Source of the DNA: Citricoccus zhacaiensis
GTDB taxonomy: Bacteria; Actinomycetota; Actinomycetes; Actinomycetales; Micrococcaceae
Reading direction: 5' to 3'
Assembly (NCBI RefSeq): GCF_014645315.1
Contig: NZ_BMLQ01000006.1
Location: 1-64,000 of the forward strand
DNA length: 64,000 bases
Shown here: positions 21,335 through 30,737 of the stretch, piece by piece
How positions within the stretch are numbered: position 1 is the first letter of the stretch
Layout of the letters: each line of letters opens with the position of its first letter
The notes under the pieces: model-generated
What the model saw: the letters and a program-made list of their open reading frames with translations, nothing else
Told to the model about the DNA's origin: nothing
Database searches by the model: none
Position numbers and translations under genes: made by a program

Positions 21335-22614
21335 TAGAACCCGGCGAGCCGGCGCACGATCGCGTCGTCCAGCAGCCGCCCCTGCAGGGTGGGCACCACC
21401 CGGCCGGCCAGGGCCGCCCGCCCGTCCAGCAGTCCCTCACCGATCATCGCGGCGATCTCCCGCTTGGCCTGGGCGCCGCCGTCGGGCGCTTCCTCCAGGG
21501 CGGCCGTCGGCAGCCCGTCTGAGAGCCGGACGCCCAGCATGACGCGCTCCAGGAAGCGCGCTTCGGCATCGGGCTCCTCCCGGCCGACGGACGGGGAGAT
21601 CCCGGTGGCCAATCGCTGCGCGTAGGCCGCCGGATGCTTGGCGTTCCAGAACCGGACGCCCGCCAGGTGTGAGTGGGCGCCGGGCCCGGCGCCCCACCAG
21701 TCCTGGTCACGCCAGTAGGCCACGTTGTGCCGGGCGCGGTGGAGACCTGAGCCGTCCGGGTCCAGCGCCCAGTTCGAGATCTCGTACCAGCGGTAGCCGG
21801 CCTCGGCGAAGAGCCGCTCGGCCAGCAGATACTTGTCCGCCTGGTCGTCCGGGTCCACGTCCGCAACGGTTCCGCGCTTGACCTGTGCGCCGAACTTGGT
21901 GCCCTCCTCCACGATGAGCGAGTATGCCGAGATGTGGTCGGGACGCAGGGCCAATGCGGCTTCCACGGTCGTCCGCCAGTCCTCCAGGGACTCCCCCGGG
22001 GTCCCGTAGATGAGATCCAGCGAGACTTCGAGCCCGGCCTCCCTGGTCCAGCCGACGGCGGCCGGCACGTTCTCCGGGCGATGGGTGCGTTCCAGCGTGG
22101 CCAGCACGTGCGGCACCGCGGACTGCATCCCGAAGGACACCCGGGTGAAGCCCCCGGCGGCCAGTTCCTGCAGGGATGCCGCAGTGACCGAGTCGGGATT
22201 TGCCTCGGTGGTCACCTCGGCATCAGCGGTCAGCCCGAAGACGTCCCGGGCGCGCCCGAGAATGCCCACCAGGTCCGCCGCGGGCAGCAGGGTCGGCGTG
22301 CCGCCGCCGAAGAACACGGTCTCCAGGGTGCGGTCCGGGATATCGGAGGCACGGAGCGCTTCGGCGGCGAAGTCGAGCTCGCCACAAACGGTGTCAGCGT
22401 ACGAGGTCCGGGACGCGCCGGGACCCAGGTCCTCGGCGGTATAGGTGTTGAAGTCGCAGTAACCGCACCGCACTGTGCAGAACGGCACGTGCACGTACAG
22501 GCTGAAGGTGCGCGGGCTCCCGGCATCGGCCGCCGAGCGGATCCGGCGCCCGACCTCAGCAGGGAACCGGCCGTCGTCGGGCGCGGGGTCGCCGAGGGGA
22601 AGGATCGAAGGCAA
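21334..22614 (-). CDS. hemW: Radical SAM protein HemW (haem chaperone)
   Basis: A 426-aa radical S-adenosylmethionine protein. HVPFCTVRCGYCDFNTY holds the CxxxCxxC ligands of the 4Fe-4S cluster, and FFGGGTPTLL is the family motif after the first strand. HemW resembles coproporphyrinogen III dehydrogenase HemN but is considered a haem-trafficking protein; gene context next to lepA and hrcA favours HemW. The start is a TTG at 22612-22614 (MPSILPLGD), 18 bp after the lepA stop, so they probably share a transcript. Confidence 0.93.
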   Translation of the reverse strand: MPSILPLGDPAPDDGRFPAEVGRRIRSAADAGSPRTFSLYVHVPFCTVRCGYCDFNTYTAEDLGPGASRTSYADTVCGELDFAAEALRASDIPDRTLETVFFGGGTPTLLPAADLVGILGRARDVFGLTADAEVTTEANPDSVTAASLQELAAGGFTRVSFGMQSAVPHVLATLERTHRPENVPAAVGWTREAGLEVSLDLIYGTPGESLEDWRTTVEAALALRPDHISAYSLIVEEGTKFGAQVKRGTVADVDPDDQADKYLLAERLFAEAGYRWYEISNWALDPDGSGLHRARHNVAYWRDQDWWGAGPGAHSHLAGVRFWNAKHPAAYAQRLATGISPSVGREEPDAEARFLERVMLGVRLSDGLPTAALEEAPDGGAQAKREIAAMIGEGLLDGRAALAGRVVPTLQGRLLDDAIVRRLAGF

Positions 22615-22632
22615 GGTGTGGTCGTCCCCGCC

Positions 22633-24498
22633 CTACTTCTTGGCGCCGGTCTCGGAGCCCGCACCGTCCGAGGACAGCGCGGCGATGAAGGCCTCCTGGG
22701 GGACCTCCACGCGGCCGACCATCTTCATGCGCTTCTTGCCCTCCTTCTGCTTCTCCAGCAGCTTGCGCTTCCGGGAGATATCGCCGCCGTAGCACTTGGA
22801 GAGCACGTCCTTGCGGATGGCGCGAATGTTCTCGCGGGCGATGATGCGCGAGCCGATGGCGGCCTGGATCGGCACCTCGTACTGCTGGCGCGGGATCAGT
22901 TCCTTGAGCTTGCCGGTCATCATCACGCCATAGGCGTAGGCGTTGTCCTTGTGGGTGATGGAGCTGAACGCGTCCACGGTCTCGCCCTGGAGCAGGATGT
23001 CCACCTTGACCAGGTCGGAGGTCTGCTCGCCGTCGGCCTTCCAGTCCAGCGAGGCATAGCCCTTGGTGCGGGACTTCAGCAGGTCGAAGAAGTCGAAGAC
23101 GATCTCCGCCAGCGGGATCCAGTAGCGGATCTCCACGCGCTCCTCGGAGAGGTAATCCATGCCCTTCATCTGGCCGCGCTTGCCCTGGCAGAGCTCCATG
23201 ACGGAACCGATGAACTCGCTGGGGACGATGATCGTGGCCGACGCCATGGGCTCGGCGACCTCGTTGATCTTGCCCTCGGGGAACTCGGACGGGTTCGTCA
23301 CCGTCACGACCGTCTTGTCCTCCTTGGTGACCTCGTAGACCACGTTCGGGGCGGTGGAGATCAGGTCCAGGTTGAACTCGCGCTCCAGGCGCTCCCGGAT
23401 GATCTCCAGGTGCAGCAGGCCGAGGAAGCCCACGCGGAACCCGAAGCCGAGGGCCACGGACGTCTCGGGCTCGTACACCAGGGCGGCATCGTTGAGCTTG
23501 AGCTTGTCCAGGGCGTCACGCAGCACGGGATAGTCGGAACCGTCGATCGGGTACAGCCCCGAGAAGACCATCGGCTTGGGATCCTCATAGCCGCCGATCT
23601 GTTCCTGCGCCGGATTGCCGGCACCCGTCACCGTGTCACCGACCTTGGACTGGCGGACGTCCTTGACGCCGGTGATGAGGTAGCCCACCTCGCCGACGGA
23701 GAGCCCCTTGGAGGGCTTGGGCTCCGGGGAGGACACGCCGATCTCGAGGAGTTCGTGCGTGGCCCCCGTGGACATCATCCTGATCTTCTCGCGCGGGGAC
23801 AGCTTGCCGTCCACCACCCGGACATAGGTGACCACGCCCCGGTAGGTGTCATACACGGAGTCGAAGATCATGGCCCGGGCCGGGGCGTCCGGGTTGCCCG
23901 TGGGAGCCGGGATCGCCTCCACCACACGATCGAGCAGTTCCTCGACCCCGACTCCGGTCTTGCCGGAGACCCGCAGGATGTCCTCCGGCTCGCAACCGAT
24001 GAGCCCGGCGATCTCCGCGGCATACCGGTCCGGGTCGGCGGAGGGCAGGTCGATCTTGTTCAGCACAGGGATGATGGCCAGGTCGTTCTCCATGGCCAGG
24101 TAGAGGTTGGCCAGGGTCTGCGCCTCGATGCCCTGGGCCGCGTCCACCAGCAGGATGGCGCCCTCACAGGCCGCGAGGGACCGGGACACCTCGTACGTGA
24201 AGTCCACGTGCCCCGGCGTGTCGATCATGTTGAGCGCGAAGTCCGTGCCGTTGAGACTCCAGGGCATGCGCACGGCCTGCGACTTGATGGTGATGCCACG
24301 CTCGCGCTCGATGTCCATCCGGTCCAGGTACTGGGCCTTCATGTCCCGCGGCTGGACCACGCCGGTGGACTGCAGCATGCGGTCCGCCAGGGTCGACTTG
24401 CCGTGGTCGATGTGCGCGATGATGCAGAAATTCCTGATGACCGCGGGATCGGTGGCGGCGGGCGCGGGGGCGTTGCTCGCCATGGGCGACACGGGCAT
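22633..24498 (-). CDS. lepA: Elongation factor 4 (LepA)
   Basis: Ribosome-associated translational GTPase, 621 aa. The GTPase domain begins at about residue 22 with [11 protein letters not shown] (G1), followed by [10 protein letters not shown] (switch I), DTPGHVDF (G3) and NKIDLPSA (G4). EF-G-like domains II, III and V and the unique LepA C-terminal domain with [15 protein letters not shown] complete it. Start MPVSPMAS at 24496-24498; an internal ATG six codons in is an alternative. It is upstream of hemW on the same strand. Confidence 0.98.
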   Translation of the reverse strand: MPVSPMASNAPAPAATDPAVIRNFCIIAHIDHGKSTLADRMLQSTGVVQPRDMKAQYLDRMDIERERGITIKSQAVRMPWSLNGTDFALNMIDTPGHVDFTYEVSRSLAACEGAILLVDAAQGIEAQTLANLYLAMENDLAIIPVLNKIDLPSADPDRYAAEIAGLIGCEPEDILRVSGKTGVGVEELLDRVVEAIPAPTGNPDAPARAMIFDSVYDTYRGVVTYVRVVDGKLSPREKIRMMSTGATHELLEIGVSSPEPKPSKGLSVGEVGYLITGVKDVRQSKVGDTVTGAGNPAQEQIGGYEDPKPMVFSGLYPIDGSDYPVLRDALDKLKLNDAALVYEPETSVALGFGFRVGFLGLLHLEIIRERLEREFNLDLISTAPNVVYEVTKEDKTVVTVTNPSEFPEGKINEVAEPMASATIIVPSEFIGSVMELCQGKRGQMKGMDYLSEERVEIRYWIPLAEIVFDFFDLLKSRTKGYASLDWKADGEQTSDLVKVDILLQGETVDAFSSITHKDNAYAYGVMMTGKLKELIPRQQYEVPIQAAIGSRIIARENIRAIRKDVLSKCYGGDISRKRKLLEKQKEGKKRMKMVGRVEVPQEAFIAALSSDGAGSETGAKK

Positions 24499-24617
24499 CT
24501 TCCTTCAACTCTGACAACAAGGGAGGGCCATCCCCTGGAACCAGCGGGTGGCTGATCCTCCATTCTTCCACGTTTCCGCGAAGACGGCCGCCCGGCATGA
24601 CCGTCGGTTGTCACCTT

Positions 24618-24725
24618 GTGGCCCCGGCGTTGAACTTCAACCTGATGCCGTCCATCGGCCGGCTGGACCAGCGGGTGTTGGAGACCGTGTCCCAGCGGCT
24701 CCGGGACCGCAACGGGTGGTCGTGA
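24618..24725 (+). pseudogene. Unrecognised 3' coding remnant between lepA and rpsT
   Basis: About 35 codons from 24618 to the TGA at 24723-24725 read VAPALNFNLMPSIGRLD and then QRVLETVSQRLRDRNGWS. Almost every codon ends in G or C, which is strong evidence of present or recent coding use. An in-frame ATG exists at 24597, but the codons before 24618 lose this bias and no ribosome binding site is visible. I infer the 3' end of a gene whose 5' part has been lost. The family is not recognised. The alternative is a genuine 42-aa protein. Confidence 0.4.
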
Positions 24726-24863
24726 TAGACTAACTAGCTGTGTGTCCGCGCAGGTCGACGGGCACTCCCGGAACGGCTCAACAGGTATCCCCACGCCGCT
24801 CAGTCGCCGGATTCGGGATTACCCCTCACCGACCACGTCAGAAGACAACAGAAAGACCTTTCC

Positions 24864-25139
24864 TTGGCAAACATCAAGTCCCAGAAGAAGCGCATTCTCA
24901 CCAACGAGAAGGCCCGCCTGCGTAACAACGCGGTGAAGTCCGAACTGCGCACCGCCATCCGCGCCGTGGACAAGGCCGTCGCCGCGGGCGACCAGGCTGC
25001 CACCACTTCCGCCGTCGCCCTGGCCAGCAAGAAGCTGGACAAGGCTGCCAGCAAGGGTGTCATCCACAAGAACCAGGCTGCCAACCGCAAGTCCGGTATC
25101 GCCAAGCGCGTCAACCGGGTGAACACTGTCGAGGCCTGA
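24864..25139 (+). CDS. rpsT: 30S ribosomal protein S20
   Basis: Small basic three-helix protein that binds 16S rRNA in the body of the 30S subunit, 91 aa. The N-terminus [20 protein letters not shown] is characteristic, as are [16 protein letters not shown] and the Ala/Lys-rich helices. Translation starts at TTG 24864, preceded by GAAAGACC. The gene is on the opposite strand from its neighbours lepA and holA, which is the usual local arrangement, and is followed by a strong terminator shared with holA. Confidence 0.97.
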   Translation: MANIKSQKKRILTNEKARLRNNAVKSELRTAIRAVDKAVAAGDQAATTSAVALASKKLDKAASKGVIHKNQAANRKSGIAKRVNRVNTVEA

Positions 25140-25180
25140 GCCTCTCAGATCTGGCCCGGCCCCTGACGGGGTCGAGGCAC

Positions 25181-25212
25181 CGAAGCCCCCGTCCTGATGG
25201 ACGGGGGCTTCG
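25181..25212. terminator. Bidirectional terminator between rpsT and holA
   Basis: A perfect 13-bp stem (25181-25193 with 25200-25212) has a 6-nt loop (CTGATG). It lies 41 bp after rpsT and 10 bp after the holA stop on the other strand, so it can serve both. The downstream plus-strand sequence is TGGTTAAG, giving only a weak T tract. Confidence 0.82.
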
Positions 25213-25222
25213 TGGTTAAGGA

Positions 25223-26236
25223 CTACCGTCGAGCGGTCAGGGCAATCCGGGTGACGGCCCGCTCGACCGCATAGTCGGAGTCCTTGGACAGACCCTTGGC
25301 CTCAGCGTCCGCCTGGGCCACCCACTCGATCGCGGCCGCAATGGTGGCGGGGTTCCAGAACCGGACGGTCTCGGCCACGCGCTTGGCCTGCCACGGCGCC
25401 ATGCCCAGCACGCCGGCGATCTGACCCTGGCCCACGCGAGCATCCACGATCCGGGCGATCTGGCGGGTCTTCATGGCGAGGGCGCCGGTGATGGCCGGCG
25501 CGGACACTCCCGTGGCCAGGGCATGGCGCAACAGGGCGGTGGCCTGCCCGGCTCGCCCCTCGATCGCGGCATCGGCCACCCGGAAGGCCGTGGCCTCCAC
25601 CCGGCCGCCGTAGTAGCGGTCCACGATCTGGCTCGTGACGGTGCCCTCCGTGTCCTCGGCCAGCTGCTGGCAGGCGGCCGCCAGGTCCGTGAGCGAGCCA
25701 CCGGCGGCATCGAGCAGGGAACGGACCGCTTCCGGATCGATCGAGCGGCGCCGGGACCGGAACTCGCCGTGGACGAAATCGGACTTCTCGGCGTCGGACT
25801 TGATCGGTTGGCAGTCCACGAGAACACCGGCGGCTGTGGCGGCATCCAGCAGCTTCTTGCCCCGGTTGCCTCCGGTGTGCCGCAGGATCAGTGTGACGTC
25901 CTCCGCCGGACTCTTGACGTAGTCGAGGCAGTCCGTCAGGAACGCCTCGTTCATGTCCTGGAGTCCGTCCACCTGCAGGATCTTGGCTTCACCGAACAGG
26001 GAGGGACTGGCGAGGACGGAGAGCTGGCCGCCCTCGTAGTCAGCCGCGTCCAGGCGGTGGACCTCGAGGCCCGGGTCCCGTTCCCGGAGTGCTGTGCGGA
26101 CCCGGTCGATCACCCGGGCGGCGATGAAATCCTCGGGACCCTTGAGCAGCATCATCGGGGCCGGGCTCACGGTGCGCCAGTCTGCCCCGGAACTCGTGGA
26201 TCGTCGGCTTCGACTCGGTGCGGGCATGCTTGCCAT
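25223..26236 (-). CDS. holA: DNA polymerase III delta subunit
   Basis: Clamp-loader subunit that opens the beta clamp, 337 aa. Segments typical of the family are MMLLKGPEDFIAARVID at the beginning of domain I, ILQVDGLQDM, and the C-terminal collar helices with AMKTRQIARIVDARVGQ and MAPWQAKRVAE. The ATG at 26234-26236 starts one base after the comEC stop, so the two are probably co-transcribed and coupled; an internal ATG at 26225-26227 is possible. comEA-comEC-holA is a conserved actinobacterial cluster. Confidence 0.94.
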   Translation of the reverse strand: MASMPAPSRSRRSTSSGADWRTVSPAPMMLLKGPEDFIAARVIDRVRTALRERDPGLEVHRLDAADYEGGQLSVLASPSLFGEAKILQVDGLQDMNEAFLTDCLDYVKSPAEDVTLILRHTGGNRGKKLLDAATAAGVLVDCQPIKSDAEKSDFVHGEFRSRRRSIDPEAVRSLLDAAGGSLTDLAAACQQLAEDTEGTVTSQIVDRYYGGRVEATAFRVADAAIEGRAGQATALLRHALATGVSAPAITGALAMKTRQIARIVDARVGQGQIAGVLGMAPWQAKRVAETVRFWNPATIAAAIEWVAQADAEAKGLSKDSDYAVERAVTRIALTARR

Positions 26237-26237
26237 C

Positions 26238-28820
26238 CTATCCGTCCTCGCCCGCCTGCCGGGTGCCGGAGACCTCGGGTGCTCGGGCACCGGTGAGGGT
26301 GGGCACCAGCTCCCCATCGCGCAAGGACACCACCGTGGTCCCGTGGAGGTCGGTGCGGATCACCGGCCCGTGCCGCTCCAGCTCCCCGATGACCGAGGGG
26401 TGCGGGTGGCCATAGCCGTTGTCCCGGCCGACCTGCACCACGGACAACGCCGGGTCCACGGCCCGCACCACGTCCAGGCCCCCGTTGCGGGCACCGTGGT
26501 GGGCCACCTTGAGCACGTCCACGGACTCCGGCAGCACGTCCAGGCCCAGCAGCGCCCGGCTGGCCTCCTCCTCCATGTCCCCCGTCAACAGCACGCTGTA
26601 GTCACCCTCGGGGGTGTGCACGGTGGCGGTCATCTGCAGCGAGGCATCGTTCTCATTGTCCGCCTCCGGGTCCGCTTCCAGCACGGTCCAGTCCACCCAG
26701 TATCCCGACGCCGGCCGGTCACCGGCCCGGCCCGTCTCCCTGGGGACCGGCTGCCGGGCACCGGCGGGGACGCCCGGGCCGGGCGTCGACTCCAGGGTCG
26801 AGTACAGGATCTCGATGGGGTCGCAGCAACCGACGATGTCCGCCGCGGCCCCGGCATGGTCCTGGTGCAGATGGGACAGCACCAACAGGTCCACCCGCTC
26901 CACCCCGATCCGGTCCAGGCAGGTGGTCGCCGCGGCCGGGTCCGGCCCCGTGTCCACCACCATGGCGGCCCGCTCCCCCGTCCGCAGCATGAGCATGTCC
27001 CCCTGGCCGACATCACAGGCGGCCAGGGACCAGTCGGCTGGCAGGGATCCGGAGGGCGGCGCGATGACCAGGCCGAGCTGACTCCCGGCGGCCGCGCAGA
27101 CCGTGGTCCACGCCGCGGCGAGGGACCAGCGGAGCTGTCCGGCCGGCGTCGGGCGTGGCCTGCCGTGCATGCCGAGGCGCCGGACCCGGGCCGGACGACT
27201 GCGCTCCCACCGCATCAGCAGCCACAGGAGGGCGAGGGAGGCGGCCACGTGCATCACCACCAGACCTGCGCCCAGGAACCCCTCCGGCCACGCATGGAGG
27301 GCGCCCGGCCAGCCGGAGACCTCGGAGGCGATCCAGCCGATCCCGGCGGCCGGCCAGCCCACCACCCAGAAGACCGCGGCCGCGAGTCCGGGCCACGGCA
27401 CCGCCAGGACGGCGGCGAAGGTGCCGGGCACGGTGACGAACGGGACGAGGGGCGCCGCCAGCAGGTTGGCCGGCACCGAGTAGGCACTGAACTCGCCGGT
27501 CATCCCGACGAGGATGGGCTGGCAGGCAACCTGCGCGGTGACGGTCACGGCGAGGGCGGCGCCCAGGATCCCAGCCACGGGACCCGGCAGCGCGCGGCGC
27601 AAGACGGCGGTGAGCCACCGCTCCACGGGCCGGGCCGCCAACACGATGCCGGCCGTGGCCGCCAGGGAGAGCTGGAAGGCCGGCTCCCCGGCGAGTCCCG
27701 GTTGCCAGCACAGCAGCACGCAGGCCGCCAGGCACAACAGGGGCAAGGCCTGGCGGCCCCGGCCGAAGAACACGGCCCACGCCCCGAGGGCGCCCATCAC
27801 AGCGGCCCGGATCACCGAGGGCTCGGGGCCCACGACGATCACGAAGACGACCAGCACCCCGAGGACCGCACCGAGCACGACCGGGCGGCGCATCCGCACC
27901 GACCTCAGCGCCATGGTGACGGCGCCGGCGATGAGCGTGCAATTTGCCCCGCTGACAGCACTCAAGTGACTGAGTCCGGACGTCTTCATGGACTCGTCCA
28001 GCGCCGGGTCCTGCGCGGACCGGTCGCCCAGGATCAGCCCGGGCAGCAACTGGGGCGCCGTGCCGACAGTCCCGGCAGCGGCCTGATGCACGGCCGCGCG
28101 GACGACATCCCGCCCCGTGGGGGCACCGTCCTGGCCTGGCACCCCGGTGTCACCGGAGCAGGATCCGGTCTGCGGCGCGGTGGAGGCGCGGGCGAACACC
28201 GTGGCTCCCTCGGCCTCCGGCGACGCGGTGAAACAGACCGCCGCGCCAGACTGCAACCCCTCCCAGTGACTGCCACCCGACACCACCACCTCCGCACCTC
28301 CCGGAATCTCACGGGACGGGTGTCCGAACGCCTCCACGGTCACCGTGAGGTGCCAGCTGTCGCCGAACGTCCCGGTACGCAGGACGGCCGGCCCGGCGGC
28401 TTCGCCCGACAGCCGCAACGGTCGTTCAGCGGCCACCGCATCCTCCCAGCCCGAGTCCCTGACCGGCGCACGATCGCCCACAGCCTGGACGGCGGCGACG
28501 GCCGCGATCCACAGGGCAATCGCGGCCAGGGCCGTGATGGCGGTGGTTCGGCCGCGGCGACGGCCCACGGTTGGGGCCGGGGCGTCCCCCGGTCTATGGC
28601 CTTGACCCGGAAACTGAAACTGGCTCCGACCCTGACCGGCGGATGCCCACATCATCAGGCCGGTGGCGCCGACCGCCATGATCGCCAGCACCCACGGCAC
28701 CATGAGGGCCGCCTCGTAGGGAATCAGCGGTATCGCCAGACAGACCGAGAGGGTCAGCACCACGGCGGGGACCAACCGGAGGTCGACGGCCGCCGGAACG
28801 CTGCCCCGGGCCTGGACCAT
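26238..28820 (-). CDS. comEC: ComEC/Rec2 family DNA-uptake channel protein
   Basis: Polytopic membrane protein expected to form the pore for single-stranded DNA import, 860 aa. Order: N-terminal membrane segments, an OB-like region, the Competence domain with LPGLILGDRSAQD and SHLSAVSGANCTLI, many membrane helices, and a C-terminal metallo-beta-lactamase-like domain with LSHLHQDHAGAA (HxHxDH) and LLTGDMEEEA. The ATG at 28818-28820 overlaps the comEA stop by one base. All key residues are present, so this gene looks intact even though comEA just upstream is frameshifted. Confidence 0.93.
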   Translation of the reverse strand: MVQARGSVPAAVDLRLVPAVVLTLSVCLAIPLIPYEAALMVPWVLAIMAVGATGLMMWASAGQGRSQFQFPGQGHRPGDAPAPTVGRRRGRTTAITALAAIALWIAAVAAVQAVGDRAPVRDSGWEDAVAAERPLRLSGEAAGPAVLRTGTFGDSWHLTVTVEAFGHPSREIPGGAEVVVSGGSHWEGLQSGAAVCFTASPEAEGATVFARASTAPQTGSCSGDTGVPGQDGAPTGRDVVRAAVHQAAAGTVGTAPQLLPGLILGDRSAQDPALDESMKTSGLSHLSAVSGANCTLIAGAVTMALRSVRMRRPVVLGAVLGVLVVFVIVVGPEPSVIRAAVMGALGAWAVFFGRGRQALPLLCLAACVLLCWQPGLAGEPAFQLSLAATAGIVLAARPVERWLTAVLRRALPGPVAGILGAALAVTVTAQVACQPILVGMTGEFSAYSVPANLLAAPLVPFVTVPGTFAAVLAVPWPGLAAAVFWVVGWPAAGIGWIASEVSGWPGALHAWPEGFLGAGLVVMHVAASLALLWLLMRWERSRPARVRRLGMHGRPRPTPAGQLRWSLAAAWTTVCAAAGSQLGLVIAPPSGSLPADWSLAACDVGQGDMLMLRTGERAAMVVDTGPDPAAATTCLDRIGVERVDLLVLSHLHQDHAGAAADIVGCCDPIEILYSTLESTPGPGVPAGARQPVPRETGRAGDRPASGYWVDWTVLEADPEADNENDASLQMTATVHTPEGDYSVLLTGDMEEEASRALLGLDVLPESVDVLKVAHHGARNGGLDVVRAVDPALSVVQVGRDNGYGHPHPSVIGELERHGPVIRTDLHGTTVVSLRDGELVPTLTGARAPEVSGTRQAGEDG

Positions 28821-29652
28821 CACCAGGTGACCAGGCCGTCGAGGCGCTCCATCATGGCCGGTCCGATCCCTGACACGGCATCCAGATCCTCCAGAGAGCC
28901 GAACGGCCCCACCTGGTCCCGGTGCTCGACGATGCGTCCGGCCAGGGCCGGTCCGATGCCGGGCAGCTGCTCCAGGGCGGTGACATCCGCCGTGTTCAGG
29001 TTGACGGCTCCCGCCGCCTCCGGAGTGCCACCCGAACCACCGTTCGCCCCTCCTTCGGAGAGAGGAACGCCGGCCCCGTCCGCCCCGGCCGCTCCCCCGG
29101 ACAGACCGTCCGGACCGGGCACGAGGATCTGACTGCCGTCCACGGCGGGGGCGGCCAGGTTCAGCAGTTCCAACGCAGCCTCCCCCGTGGGACCCCGGCG
29201 GCCTGCAGGGCATCGTCGACGCGGGCGCCAGCCGGCAGGGCCACGAGGCCGGGGTCCTGGACCTCCCCGGCCACATGGACGGTGACGGTTCCCTCGGTTC
29301 CGGCCGGGCCGGCGTCGGCCCCGGCCGACGATGCTCGATCCTCCCTCCCTGGGCCCGGTGGCGCAGTGGCGCCCGGACTGGCAGGGCCTGCCGCCGAACC
29401 GGGAGGAGCGGGATCAGCCGAGCTGGGCGGGGCATCCTCCACGGAGGCGGCCACGGGAACACTCGGACCACCCGGACCGGCCGGTGAGGTCAGCCAGCCG
29501 ACCGCCCACCACGTCCCCGCGACAACGGCCAGGAGCAGCACGGCCGAACGGACGACGCGGGTTCGCCACAGGGGCGCCGGCGGCGGCGGTTCCTCCCAGT
29601 CATCCTCGTCCGGATCACTGAGCCCGTGGTTGTGGCGTCCCATGGGTTCCAC
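28820..29652 (-). pseudogene. comEA: comEA, DNA-binding competence protein, interrupted by a -1 frameshift
   Basis: ComEA is a membrane-anchored DNA receptor for uptake. The 5' frame (ATG 29650-29652) gives a cytoplasmic N-terminus, a membrane segment at about residues 33-54, a Pro/Ala-rich linker and the SLBB domain VTVHVAGEVQDPGLVALPAG, then stops at 29161. The 3' frame continues the same protein: ELLNLAAPAVDG and the helix-hairpin-helix NLNTADVTALEQLPGIG, ending at the comEC start. Adding one G to the five-G tract at 29182-29186 restores a continuous reading (GVPRGEAALELLNL). This may be a sequencing error, phase variation or true inactivation; a full-length frame would be 278 aa. Confidence 0.88.
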
Positions 29653-29712
29653 CCTGGCCGCCGACGGGCGGGATCGGCAGGGGCAGGGTCAGCTGCTGGG
29701 GACGGCTCGCGG

Positions 29713-30690
29713 CTAGTGGGGTCGCTGTGCAGGAGCCACCGGGTTCAGCGTGACGCCCAGGGCGCCCAGGCCCAGGTGGGCAGCCAGCACGGCCGGGAGA
29801 CGGATGACCGGCACCGGCATGGCAGAGAGGCTCTGCAGACGTCCGGCGAGCTCATGGGCGGCCGGCTCGTTGCCGAATCCGTGGACGGCGATCCGCTCGC
29901 CCCGGCCCTCGGACCCGGACACGAACTCCTGCGTCAGCTCCACGAGCCGCTCGGTGGCTCGGGCGGAGGTCCTCGGACGGTCCACGAGGGAGACGATCCC
30001 GTTGTCCAGGGTCAGCACCGGCTTGACGTGAAGCAGTGTCCCCAGCAACCCCGCCAGGGTACCGATGCGCCCGCCGCGCCGCAGTTGGTCCAGATTGGGC
30101 ACGGTGAAGAAGACCCCGGCCTCCTGGGTGGCCTCGTCCACGTCCGCCAGCAGTTGTTCCGGTGCCATACCGAAGCCGGCCGAGATCACCGCGTCCAGCA
30201 CCACGGTCCCGAGCGCGAACCCGCTGAGGTGGGAGTCCACCACCGTCACGGGGATCAGCGCGTCCCGCCCGGCGAGCCGGGCCGCCTCCACGGTGCCGGA
30301 CAGCTGCCCCGAGATGTGGATCGAGATGATCTGCTCGAAGCCGGACTCCGCCAGTTCCTGATACACGGCGCTGAAGGAGCCGGGCGAGGGCCGGGAGGTC
30401 TTGACGGCGGTGCCCGCTGCCAGCGCCAAGGGCAGCTCACGCATCAGCTCTGCCGTGCCCTCGGCGTGAATCTGCTCGCCCACCATGACGGGCATGGGCA
30501 CCTGACGCAGTCCCTTGGCCAACGGGTGCGCCAGCAGTTCAGCGGGGATGGAGGCCGAGGAGTCGGTGACGATCGCGGTACGGCCCTTGCGGGAGGGCGG
30601 CAGACCAAGGCGGACCCAGCCCGACTGCGTGCTGCGCACCTGCCGGATGTGCGTGAGCATGGCGCTCTGCCACTCGGCCAGATCGGCCAT
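29713..30690 (-). CDS. DegV family protein (fatty-acid binding)
   Basis: A 325-aa DegV-family protein; family members bind a fatty acid, and some are FakB subunits that present it to the kinase FakA. AIVTDSSASIP at the N-terminal domain, VKTSRPSPGSF, and ISIHISGQLSGTVEAA are typical. An extra 35 residues precede the domain. No fakA (DAK-like) gene is nearby in the window, so participation in fatty-acid phosphorylation is unproven. It lies 48 bp after leuS on the same strand and 61 bp before the comEA start. Confidence 0.93.
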   Translation of the reverse strand: MADLAEWQSAMLTHIRQVRSTQSGWVRLGLPPSRKGRTAIVTDSSASIPAELLAHPLAKGLRQVPMPVMVGEQIHAEGTAELMRELPLALAAGTAVKTSRPSPGSFSAVYQELAESGFEQIISIHISGQLSGTVEAARLAGRDALIPVTVVDSHLSGFALGTVVLDAVISAGFGMAPEQLLADVDEATQEAGVFFTVPNLDQLRRGGRIGTLAGLLGTLLHVKPVLTLDNGIVSLVDRPRTSARATERLVELTQEFVSGSEGRGERIAVHGFGNEPAAHELAGRLQSLSAMPVPVIRLPAVLAAHLGLGALGVTLNPVAPAQRPH

Positions 30691-30737
30691 GCCCGCTCCT
30701 TCCCGCTAGGTCCCGCCCCGTGGTTCGCCGGCTGTCC

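Noticed and set aside
21934-24555. Long plus-strand open frame opposite hemW and lepA
   Set aside because: Same shadow effect; the minus-strand proteins carry all expected motifs and the plus-strand translation is low-complexity.
26094-29132. Plus-strand frame of about 1000 codons opposite holA and comEC
   Set aside because: Antisense shadow, rich in Gly/Arg/His/Pro, without domains or a plausible start.
29161-29186. Programmed -1 frameshift in comEA
   Set aside because: No slippery heptamer of the X-XXY-YYZ type or downstream pseudoknot is apparent; a missing G in the tract explains the break more simply. Not excluded as phase variation.
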